A stretch of DNA of 12,009 nucleotides from Candidatus Berkelbacteria bacterium (GTDB lineage Bacteria; Patescibacteriota; UBA1384; VFKW01), in assembly GCA_009885355.1 (NCBI GenBank), contig VFKW01000081.1:1-12009 (forward strand), given 5' to 3'. Of this stretch, positions 6,181 through 12,009 are shown in pieces. The translations under genes and the position numbers were made by a program. The stretch's first letter is position 1, and each line of letters begins with the position of its first letter. The notes under the pieces were generated by a model. The model was not told the origin of the DNA. It worked only from the letters and a program-made list of their open reading frames with translations, and searched no databases.

Positions 6181-7129
6181 ATTTTATTTTTAGTATTTTA
6201 GTTATGGCGGAGATTATTTTTTTGGGGTCGTGGAAGAGAGGGAGGTCGTCGTTGATTAGGTCGGCTTGGATGATTTTTATGTTTTTATATTTTTTTGTAT
6301 CAGTAGTGATATTTTGAATACTGCCCAGCTTGCCTTCGTCGCCGTTGGTGTGAACGACGTGATTATTGACTAAGCATGAGTTTATAATATTTGGGTGACC
6401 ATGTTTAATAAGAGCGTCGATATGATCTTCGACAGAATATTTTTCTGTCTCCCCTCTTTCAGTGGAAACGTTGCAAAGGAAGATTTTTTCGGCTGTTTTA
6501 TTTTCTATAATGGCTTTGGTGATGCCTTTGATAAGTAAATTTGGAATGATCGAAGTATAAAGACTGCCCGGGCCAATGATGATGTAATCGGCTTCATTAA
6601 TAGCATCGATAGCCTCTTTGTTGGCATTTATTTTTTCTGGTACAGTGAAGACTTTTTTTATTGCGGAGCGATGGCCTAGAACTGGAATATTTGATTCACC
6701 CATGACAACATGGCCGTTTTCCAATTCGGCGGCAATATTTACGTTTGAAAGGGTGGACGGGATGACTTTGCCGGTGGTATCTAAAATTTCACTGGCACGG
6801 TGGACTGCTTCTTCAAAGCTGCCGGTGATATCGCAAAGAGCTGCCAAAAATAAGTTGCCAAAACTATGACCAGATAAACCTCGGCCACTTTTAAAACGAT
6901 AATCAAAAAGTTTAGTGACGAGCTCTTCGTCGCTGGAGAGCGCGACTAAGCACTGACGGATATCGCCTGGCGGCAAGATGCCATAATCGCGCCTAAGCTT
7001 GCCCGAGGAGGCGCCGTCATCAGCCATAGTGACGATGGCGCTTATTTCAATCGGAAACGCTTTTAGACCACGCAGAAGCATTGAAAGACCACTTCCACCA
7101 CCGATTGCTACGACTTTTTGTTTGCTCAT
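6179..7129 (-). CDS. yvcK: YvcK/CofD-like gluconeogenesis-associated factor
   Basis: This 316-residue protein belongs to the YvcK (CofD-like) family. In Bacillus and Listeria, YvcK is needed for growth on gluconeogenic carbon and for cell-wall synthesis and binds UDP-sugars (known). Seen: N-terminal GGGSG (10-14), MADDGASSGKLRRDYG (about 35-50, normally DDGGSSGRLR), PPGDIRQCLVAL, SGHSFGNLFLAAL, GPGSLYTSIIPNLL, and the ERGETEKYSVEDHIDAL region. The usual neighbours rapZ and whiA are absent here. ATG 7129 is preceded by AAAGGA at a normal distance and by a clear promoter. Its 3' end overlaps the opposite operon's terminator, so the two are convergent with almost no gap. Confidence 0.92.
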   Translation of the reverse strand: MSKQKVVAIGGGSGLSMLLRGLKAFPIEISAIVTMADDGASSGKLRRDYGILPPGDIRQCLVALSSDEELVTKLFDYRFKSGRGLSGHSFGNLFLAALCDITGSFEEAVHRASEILDTTGKVIPSTLSNVNIAAELENGHVVMGESNIPVLGHRSAIKKVFTVPEKINANKEAIDAINEADYIIIGPGSLYTSIIPNLLIKGITKAIIENKTAEKIFLCNVSTERGETEKYSVEDHIDALIKHGHPNIINSCLVNNHVVHTNGDEGKLGSIQNITTDTKKYKNIKIIQADLINDDLPLFHDPKKIISAITKILKIK

Positions 7130-7147
7130 TTATAATCCTTTTAGACT

Positions 7148-7176
7148 AATATAGCAGGAGACGAAGTGGTAAGCAA
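7148..7176 (-). promoter_or_regulatory. Promoter of yvcK
   Basis: On the minus strand, TTGCTT (7171-7176) is separated by exactly 17 bp from TATATT (7148-7153). The start would fall near 7141, giving a leader of about 12 nt with AAAGGA before the ATG. The -35 falls inside the first TAAGC-type repeat (7165-7205), so the repeat appears to supply part of the promoter. Confidence 0.6.
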
Positions 7177-7380
7177 TAAGCTGATAGGCTGGTAAGAATT
7201 AAGAGGGTGGATTCCGGGTCCCGTTCGACTTTGCTCAGGGTCTGAGTTGTATCGAAGACAGGCCCCGAATGACGTATCGAGGGGGGTAGGGTAAGCATAA
7301 TTAGTACGCACGCCCTTGATGCATACTAATTATCAGTTTAATGCCTATTGCCTATTAGATTACTGCTTACCAGCTTATTA
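7165..7380. repeat. Composite noncoding element with nested inverted repeats
   Basis: The gap between yvcK and the Ig-like gene contains three nested structures. Outer: degenerate TAAGC-type arrays at 7165-7205 and, inverted, at 7340-7380; the two match imperfectly as terminal inverted repeats (AATAAGCTGRTARGC core). Left inner: a 60-base imperfect hairpin (7211-7270) whose arms contain TTCGACTTTGCTCAG and CTGAGTTGTATCGAA, with ATTCCGGG/CCCCGAAT outside. Right inner: ATAATTAGTA (7297-7306) and TACTAATTAT (7324-7333), a perfect 10-bp inverted repeat. No ORF is conserved. It could be a MITE-like or REP-like element. Confidence 0.6.
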
Positions 7381-7950
7381 GGGGGCGGCGGGTAGAGTGT
7401 TTGTAGGTGGGATTTCGGCTTCTGGTTGTAGATTTGGCGCTGGCGTAGGAGTCGGGACGGCGGTTGGAGCGGGGGTAATTTTTTGAGACGTTGTGATATC
7501 AAATATTGATTCGGCGGTAGCATAACTACCAAAACTGCCGACGGAAACTTCGACTTTGGCTTGGCCTAAAATATCTTTTTTGCCAGAAATAGTCCATTTT
7601 ACCTCATATATACCTTTATCGTTTGAAAAACCGGAAGCAGTACCACTATTATTTATACTACCATTCGGGTATGTGACTTTGAGACGGACTTCAGTGGCCG
7701 GGGTAGTTTCGATGGTGATTTTTTGGGGCCAATACAGAAAGACTGGATTTTTATCAATTTTTATATTTATCGGTGTATTATTTTTTGAGATCTGTTTTTC
7801 GGTTTGGGTTCCTAAAACCTCACCTTTAGGTGGAGTGTAGGTAGGAGCAGTTTGTGGAATTGTTTGATTTCGATAAATCTGGGCGTAAACAAGCGTTCCG
7901 ACAAGGAGTAAAGTGGCGATGCTAAAAAAGATAGCAAAATTTTTCATCAT
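7378..7950 (-). CDS. Envelope protein with Ig-like domain and Pro/Thr-rich tail
   Basis: This 190-residue protein starts with an N-terminal signal or anchor (about residues 5-24). A Thr/Pro linker containing the short motif GEVLGTQ follows, then a beta-rich domain (about 60-155) with an Ig-like feel (TPATEVRLKVTYPNGS..., GIYEVKWTISG), and a C-terminal tail from about 157 rich in Pro, Thr and Ala. It has no cysteines, so the fold is not disulfide-stabilised. The tail could be a wall-spanning or glycosylated stretch. Start ATG 7950 lies 2 nt after the upstream gene's stop with only a weak AAAGTAG before it, suggesting translational coupling; a second ATG at 7947 is equally possible. Function unknown. 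Confidence 0.78.
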   Translation of the reverse strand: MMKNFAIFFSIATLLLVGTLVYAQIYRNQTIPQTAPTYTPPKGEVLGTQTEKQISKNNTPINIKIDKNPVFLYWPQKITIETTPATEVRLKVTYPNGSINNSGTASGFSNDKGIYEVKWTISGKKDILGQAKVEVSVGSFGSYATAESIFDITTSQKITPAPTAVPTPTPAPNLQPEAEIPPTNTLPAAP

Positions 7951-7952
7951 GA

Positions 7953-8555
7953 CTACTTTAAAATATTCTCAATATTGGAATCGAGTACGTCAATTTCTGA
8001 TTCACAGCCAGGGGATTTAATCTCATTTTTTTGACCATTGACGGCTAGAACATGAGTTAATTTATATTCCATTAAGATTTGGGCTTCTTTACAATCCGTT
8101 GAAATGAGTTTTGAATCGATGATCTGTTTTTTAATATCTTTGACTTTTGACCGACTGATGTTGGCGGTTTTTGTGATTTTGCCGCTGTAGGCAACTTTTC
8201 CTGATAAATATACAATTGTTTCTTGAAAACATTGACTTTTTTGAGAAATACAAGGTCCAAATTCTTCATATTTTGAATAAAGAAGAACTTGTTTGGGTTT
8301 GGAAAGGAAAATAATAATTGGAATTAAGATGATAATTAAAATAGCAGCGATAATTATAAGCTGTTTTTGCCTGATCTTTTTCATCAATTGATCTCCCGTC
8401 AGCTCAATCTTGGTTTCATGTTCACGGATTTGATTGACTTCATGATCGAGAATTTCAATGGTTGGATTTGGCTGGTTGGCGTATTGAAAATCAGGCTGTT
8501 GAGGCTCTGATTGATTGTTGGTGATCGACGACCAAGAATTATCTAAATTTTCCAA
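7953..8555 (-). CDS. Single-pass membrane protein with four-cysteine outer domain
   Basis: This 200-residue protein has about 60 hydrophilic, Gln/Asn-rich cytoplasmic residues, a helix at about 66-85, then an outer domain with exactly four cysteines (102, 109, 155 and 184), suggesting two disulfides. The pattern YEEFGPCISQKSQCFQETIVY, then a strand pair, then I-x-x-x-L-I-S-T-D-C resembles small secreted domains seen in other candidate-phyla bacteria; no function is assigned. The start is TTG at 8553-8555: AAGGAGA (8561-8567) lies at the right distance and no ATG is close. The stop overlaps the coupling site for the Ig-like gene, so the two are likely expressed and perhaps act together at the envelope. 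Confidence 0.78.
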   Translation of the reverse strand: MENLDNSWSSITNNQSEPQQPDFQYANQPNPTIEILDHEVNQIREHETKIELTGDQLMKKIRQKQLIIIAAILIIILIPIIIFLSKPKQVLLYSKYEEFGPCISQKSQCFQETIVYLSGKVAYSGKITKTANISRSKVKDIKKQIIDSKLISTDCKEAQILMEYKLTHVLAVNGQKNEIKSPGCESEIDVLDSNIENILK

Positions 8556-8571
8556 TTTTCTCTCCTTGTAC

Positions 8572-8602
8572 TAGTAGTTAGTAGTTGGTAGTTAGGAGTT
8601 AG
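8572..8602. repeat. Heptad tandem repeat TAGTAGT
   Basis: Four heptamers, TAGTAGT, TAGTAGT, TGGTAGT and TAGGAGT, are followed by a partial TAG. They lie between the HIT gene stop codon and the TTG start of the next gene, close to its ribosome site. A different short-period family from the TAAGC arrays, but similar in length and location. Confidence 0.65.
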
Positions 8603-8626
8603 CATATTACTACCACGAATAAGTGG

Positions 8627-9088
8627 CTAGGATCTTATTTTATCTGCTAAATTTGATAGGTAATTATCATCAGCGCGGGTGAAGTCATGGGAGCTGATGT
8701 AGCCTTCGTATTTTTCAAAGAATTTTTTATTATCTGATTTATGTGGCTGCCACTCGTGATCTCCTTTAGTACCGTGAAGCGGAATGAGTTTGGCGTGGAT
8801 GTGATCGACGCCAAAACCTTCATATACCAATGCGGTACGACCGACATCATCGAGTTTTTCATCGAGTAATTTGCCAACTTTTTTGGCAGCGAGAGTCAGG
8901 CTAGTCAAGACGTCATCCGGCAGGTCAAAAGCGTAGCTGGAATAATGCTTTTTAGGGATGACGACAGAAAAACCTTTGGTGTTTGGAAAAATAGTCAAGA
9001 ATGCGAGATGTTTTTCATCTTCCCAAATTTTATGACAAGGAGCTTCGCCGTTTATGATGCTGCAAAAAATACAATCTTGGTCGGTCAT
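8627..9088 (-). CDS. HIT family nucleotide hydrolase/transferase
   Basis: This is a 153-residue HIT domain protein. HIT proteins hydrolyse or transfer nucleotide phosphates through a central histidine (known). Seen: the N-terminal CIFCSIINGEAP zinc-type start (Cys6, Cys9), VVIPKKHYSS (about 42-51), and the triad region DHIHAKLIPLHG (95-106). The canonical HxHxH is changed to His96-x-His98-x-Lys100: the catalytic middle His98 is kept, the third His is Lys. The usual TPGH before the VIPK strand reads TKGF. These changes suggest a subfamily with altered substrate. A GAGG site sits in the 8-nt gap after the NIF3-like stop codon, so the two genes are cotranscribed and probably coupled. Length is normal. 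Confidence 0.9.
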   Translation of the reverse strand: MTDQDCIFCSIINGEAPCHKIWEDEKHLAFLTIFPNTKGFSVVIPKKHYSSYAFDLPDDVLTSLTLAAKKVGKLLDEKLDDVGRTALVYEGFGVDHIHAKLIPLHGTKGDHEWQPHKSDNKKFFEKYEGYISSHDFTRADDNYLSNLADKIRS

Positions 9089-9096
9089 AGTGCCTC

Positions 9097-10056
9097 TTAT
9101 TTAAGTCTAGAATGACGGATCAGGCCGGAGCATGGAATGATCTCGATGCCGAATTTTTCTAATTTGTCTAGGATAAGATTCATGCCGATCGAGTCAGAGG
9201 CAATGTGGCCGGCGATGACGACATTGACGTAATATTTGGCGGCTTCTTCGCGATTTTTCTCGTTAATATGCATAGCGATCTCGGTGCCAATGCCGGCATT
9301 TGACATTTTTTCATAGACTTTTTCAGAGCCGCCAGTGCCGCCGGTCATGCCAGAGACAACGATCTTACCGGCACGAGATTTGTCGTCTCCGGAAAAAATA
9401 CATGGTCCGGCTTGTAATTTGACAGCCTCGGCATATTCGGGAATTTCTTTCAAGGCTTTGACAACTTCGCCGACAGTGGATGGATTTTTTTCTTTGATAA
9501 ATTGATCGATAAAATGCCAGACGGAATTGTCGGCGGGGGTGTGAATATTTATAATTGGAATATCGAGAAGTTTGGCCGCGTCAATGGCCTGATAATGATT
9601 GATCGGCGCAACAGATCGGGAAACTTGACCGAGGCGATCACGAAGAACACCTTCAGCAAGATTTTCAGGCACGCCAGCGCGGGCGAGAACATCGGTTTGA
9701 ATATCCATGACATCGGCAAGTAAAGCTAGAGATTTACCGATCGGATGATGGCCGATAATCAGATCAATTGGTTTGCCCTGGCGCTCCAATTCTTTGGCTA
9801 AAAGAACTTCAGATGAGTCCATATCGATGCCAACTAAAACACGTTTGACCTCTTTTTTTGGATCCCCGAAGTGAAAACCGGAGTCAGCGTATGGATTGGA
9901 TAATTTATCAGTATCGTATTCGGCTTTTTTTGCGTCAGATAATTCTTCATATTCCTTTTTATTATTCTCGAGTATTTTCTCTACTTTTTGGCGGCCGCGA
10001 GGATCGGCGTCGATGCCGGATTGAATCATAAGATCAAAAATTTGTTGAATAGTCAT
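9097..10056 (-). CDS. NIF3-like (DUF34) metal-binding protein
   Basis: This is a 319-residue member of the NIF3/DUF34 family, whose members bind two metal ions and whose physiological role is unsettled (known). Seen: an N-terminal extension with DADPRGRQKVEKILE (about 16-30) and NPYADSGFHFGD (54-65), then VLVGIDMDSSEVLLAKEL (73-90), IIGHHPIG (His103, His104, the metal pair), and C-terminal VVIAGHIASDS (His284, Asp288), where many relatives have GHYxSE. The DPRG-bearing N terminus marks a subgroup found in candidate-phyla bacteria and some Chloroflexi (recollection). GAAAGGAA precedes ATG 10056. It is the first gene of the minus-strand cluster, followed after 8 nt by the HIT gene. Confidence 0.88.
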   Translation of the reverse strand: MTIQQIFDLMIQSGIDADPRGRQKVEKILENNKKEYEELSDAKKAEYDTDKLSNPYADSGFHFGDPKKEVKRVLVGIDMDSSEVLLAKELERQGKPIDLIIGHHPIGKSLALLADVMDIQTDVLARAGVPENLAEGVLRDRLGQVSRSVAPINHYQAIDAAKLLDIPIINIHTPADNSVWHFIDQFIKEKNPSTVGEVVKALKEIPEYAEAVKLQAGPCIFSGDDKSRAGKIVVSGMTGGTGGSEKVYEKMSNAGIGTEIAMHINEKNREEAAKYYVNVVIAGHIASDSIGMNLILDKLEKFGIEIIPCSGLIRHSRLK

Positions 10057-10074
10057 TTTATTCCTTTCAAGCTT

Positions 10075-10080
10075 ATTTTA
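10075..10080 (-). promoter_or_regulatory. Possible -10 for the NIF3-like/HIT operon
   Basis: On the minus strand this reads TAAAAT, 18 bp upstream of the ATG. I see no good -35 at 16-18 bp (best is TTTAAT), so the promoter call is weak. Confidence 0.3.
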
Positions 10081-10105
10081 CACTAATTTTTAAGAGGATT
10101 AAAGA

Positions 10106-10200
10106 GAGGATAAGCTGATAAGCAGTAAGCTAGTAAGAATTAAGCTATTATAAGGCGGGGGAAGATGACGATCTCTCGACAGGCTCGAGATGACATTTGC
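10106..10200. repeat. TAAGC octamer array plus CTCGACAGGCTCGAG motif
   Basis: 10109-10149 carries degenerate 7-8-base units (GATAAGC, TGATAAGC, AGTAAGC, TAGTAAG, AATTAAGC), the same family as at 7165-7205; the stretch TAGTAAGAATTAAG matches 7188-7203 closely. 10165-10195 holds GATGAC, then ATCTC...GAGAT arms (10171-10175/10187-10191) around CGACAGGCTC, then GATGACA. This resembles the TTCGACTTTGCTCAG hairpin at 7211-7270. The element lies between divergent transcription units. Confidence 0.55.
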
Positions 10201-10206
10201 GGGGGT

Positions 10207-10236
10207 TTGCTAAATTATATTTTTTTGGGCTATAAT
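10207..10236 (+). promoter_or_regulatory. Promoter of the DUF2207 gene
   Basis: TTGCTA (10207-10212) and a perfect TATAAT (10231-10236), 18 bp apart. The start would be near 10243, leaving a ~12-nt leader; AAAGGA (10242-10247) is 7 nt before the ATG at 10255. Confidence 0.7.
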
Positions 10237-10254
10237 GAGGGAAAGGATATAAAA

Positions 10255-12009
10255 ATGAAGAAAATTATTTTTTGTTTATTGTTTTTTACAGCTTTATTTT
10301 GGATAAAGCCGGTTTTGGCGGAGGATAATTGGTATATTAAAGATTACAAGAGCCAGTTTGTCTTGAGTAAAGATTCGACGATGGCTGTTTCGGAGAAGAT
10401 TGTGGCAGATTGCGGGATGGCGCCAAATAAACACGGGATATTTCGAATCGTGCCGCTTTTTTATCAAAAAACTACTAGTGATCAAGTGAAAACACCGATT
10501 TATTTATCAAATATTTCTAATTTTGAGGGCAAAAAATATACTTTTGATGAAACTATAAACAAATCAGACAAGACGATCACTTGGAAAATCGGGGAGGTAA
10601 ACAAAATAGTGACGGGTGTAAATAATTATCAGATAGATTATTCAGCAAAAAATTTGATGAGGTTTGATAATCCAAAATTTGATGAATTTTACTGGAATTT
10701 GAATGGAAATTTTTGGGATATGACAACTGATAAATATTCATCGACGATCATTTTTCCGACAGAAATATCTTCTGCAAATACCGAAGTCAACTTGTATAAT
10801 GGACAATTTGGCACAAAAGATGAAAATTTGGCCAGCTACCGATGGGAAGGGAATAATTTGATCGTTGAGTCAAAAAGCGCTTTAAGTCCAAAAACAGGAA
10901 TTACAGTCTCAGTGACGGTGCCAAAGAATATTTTTACGGCCTATTCATTGACCACAACAGATGAGGGGCTTTATCAAACAGGACTAGTTTTATCAAAAAA
11001 TATGAAAAATTTGATAAATATTTTGGGATTGATATTCCTAATTATTGTATTTTTTATCTGTTATCGATTATGGTCAAGATATGGAAAAGATCCGAAGATC
11101 AATCGAGCTATAGCGCCGGAATTTGAAATACCGGAGAATTTAACGCCGATTGATATGGGGATGATTGATAGCAACGGGGTTTTAAAAAATCATTTTATCT
11201 CGGCGACAATTATTAATTTGGCAGTCAACGGCTATATTCAAATCGAGATGATCGGGAAGACAAATATTTTTTCCCATGAGGATTATAAATTGAAAAAGAC
11301 GGGGAAAAATATCGATAGTCTTAATGTGAGTGAAAAACTGGTGTTGGATTTGATATTTGGTGATAAAGGCGAAATAAATATCTCATCTTTGAAGAATTCA
11401 TTTTACACAAAATTACCCCAAATAAAAAATTCGATCAATCAAAGATTGATAAGCGATGGGATGGTCCAGCTGACAGGAAATTATATCCGAATTGCGATGA
11501 TGATCATCGCTTTTGGAATTGGATTTGGGGGAATTTTGCTTTTAGGACTCGTTGATATCGGGGCAATTGGAGTGATTTTGGGAGCGATAATAATATTTAT
11601 TTTTGGGATTTTCATGCCGGCTCGAACGCAAAGAGGTTCCGAATTAGAATTGCGAATCAAGGGATTCAAAATGTATATGGAAACAGCGGAAAAATATCGC
11701 CAACAGTTCAATGAAAAAGAAAATATCATGGAGAAATTTCTACCTTATGCGATCATGTTTCAAATGACAAAAGAGTGGATTAAAAAAATGCGAGATATTT
11801 ACGGGGAAGAATATTTTAATAGCTATACGCCGCTCTGGTTGCACGGGGCGATGCTGACAAATGGGCATTTTGATATTAATCATTTGACTGAGACAATCAA
11901 TTCAATGTCGTCTGATATGGCCTCTACGATGGCTTCTTCGCCATCATCCTCCGGATCAGGTGGTGGTGGCTTTTCTGGCGGCGGAGGAGGCGGTGGCGGA
12001 GGAGGAGGA
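10255..12009 (+). CDS. DUF2207 family membrane protein, cut by window end
   Basis: Open in frame to the right edge: 585 codons, no stop, so the C terminus lies outside the window. Residues 1-22 form a signal peptide (VLA before Glu23). Residues ~23-245 are an extracellular beta-rich domain (ISNFEGKKYTF...). A helix spans ~252-272, followed by YRLWSRYGKDPK, the hallmark of DUF2207. PEFEIPENLTPIDMG (~287-301) and NHFISATIINLAVNGYI (~313-329) also match. Two more helices lie at ~411-430 and ~436-455, then the conserved ELRIKGFKMYMETAEKYR and EKFLPYAIMF (493-502). The end is a Ser/Gly-rich tail with a run of Gly from ~575. The function of DUF2207 is unknown; it is envelope-located. The GGC/GGA-only tract at the very end is low complexity. 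Confidence 0.9.
   Translation, partial: MKKIIFCLLFFTALFWIKPVLAEDNWYIKDYKSQFVLSKDSTMAVSEKIVADCGMAPNKHGIFRIVPLFYQKTTSDQVKTPIYLSNISNFEGKKYTFDETINKSDKTITWKIGEVNKIVTGVNNYQIDYSAKNLMRFDNPKFDEFYWNLNGNFWDMTTDKYSSTIIFPTEISSANTEVNLYNGQFGTKDENLASYRWEGNNLIVESKSALSPKTGITVSVTVPKNIFTAYSLTTTDEGLYQTGLVLSKNMKNLINILGLIFLIIVFFICYRLWSRYGKDPKINRAIAPEFEIPENLTPIDMGMIDSNGVLKNHFISATIINLAVNGYIQIEMIGKTNIFSHEDYKLKKTGKNIDSLNVSEKLVLDLIFGDKGEINISSLKNSFYTKLPQIKNSINQRLISDGMVQLTGNYIRIAMMIIAFGIGFGGILLLGLVDIGAIGVILGAIIIFIFGIFMPARTQRGSELELRIKGFKMYMETAEKYRQQFNEKENIMEKFLPYAIMFQMTKEWIKKMRDIYGEEYFNSYTPLWLHGAMLTNGHFDINHLTETINSMSSDMASTMASSPSSSGSGGGGFSGGGGGGGGGGG

Noticed and set aside
6618..6869. Open frame opposite yvcK
   Set aside because: Lies entirely within the conserved yvcK gene on the other strand and has no independent support.
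10294..10485. Open frame opposite the DUF2207 signal peptide region
   Set aside because: Overlaps the start of a strongly supported gene and lacks a ribosome site.
486..12009. Alternative genetic code with TGA as Gly or Trp
   Set aside because: No conserved gene contains an in-frame TGA, so the standard code explains every ORF; only the absence of TGA stops is notable.

Overview
The window looks like a stretch of a small, AT-rich bacterial chromosome, most likely from a candidate-phyla-radiation (Patescibacteria) lineage. This is inferred from several traits together: low GC, compact gene clusters that switch strand often, many single-pass envelope proteins without recognisable families, a divergent MiaA, a DUF2207 protein, a NIF3-like protein of the type carrying an ADPRG motif near its N terminus, and GC-rich palindromic repeats confined to intergenic gaps. 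The standard code works: no gene has an in-frame TGA. No complete gene ends in TGA either (6 TAA, 6 TAG). No rRNA, tRNA, transposase, CRISPR array or phage gene was found, so this reads as ordinary chromosome rather than a mobile island.

Layout. 1-458 is gene-free and holds two copies of a ~72-75 bp direct repeat, a 44-bp perfect palindrome that probably acts as a terminator, a three-copy 10-bp tandem repeat and a promoter. 486-1773 (+) encodes two membrane-anchored proteins: one PsbP-like, one with a thioredoxin-like outline but no cysteine. 1787-3467 (-) encodes MiaA, then a double zinc-ribbon membrane protein with its own extended -10 promoter. 3671-6111 (+) is an ABC operon: ATPase, six-helix permease, and a membrane-anchored TPR protein whose C terminus resembles a pseudopilin. 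It starts from a promoter that appears to give a leaderless mRNA and ends at a terminator near 6174.

6179-10056 (-) holds, in transcription order, a NIF3-like protein, a HIT protein with an HxHxK motif, a four-cysteine single-pass protein, a Pro/Thr-tailed Ig-like envelope protein and then, after a 248-bp repeat-filled gap with its own promoter, YvcK. 10255 to the right edge (+) is a DUF2207 membrane protein cut by the window end inside its glycine-rich tail.

Functional picture: tRNA modification (MiaA), nucleotide handling (HIT), a conserved metal-binding protein (NIF3-like), a central-metabolism or envelope regulator (YvcK), and a strong envelope component. The best candidate for an undescribed system is the ABC ATPase/permease/TPR-pseudopilin operon. 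The intergenic regions are equally notable: nearly every gap carries a different palindromic or short-period repeat, and four predicted promoters share a TTGC -35 core.
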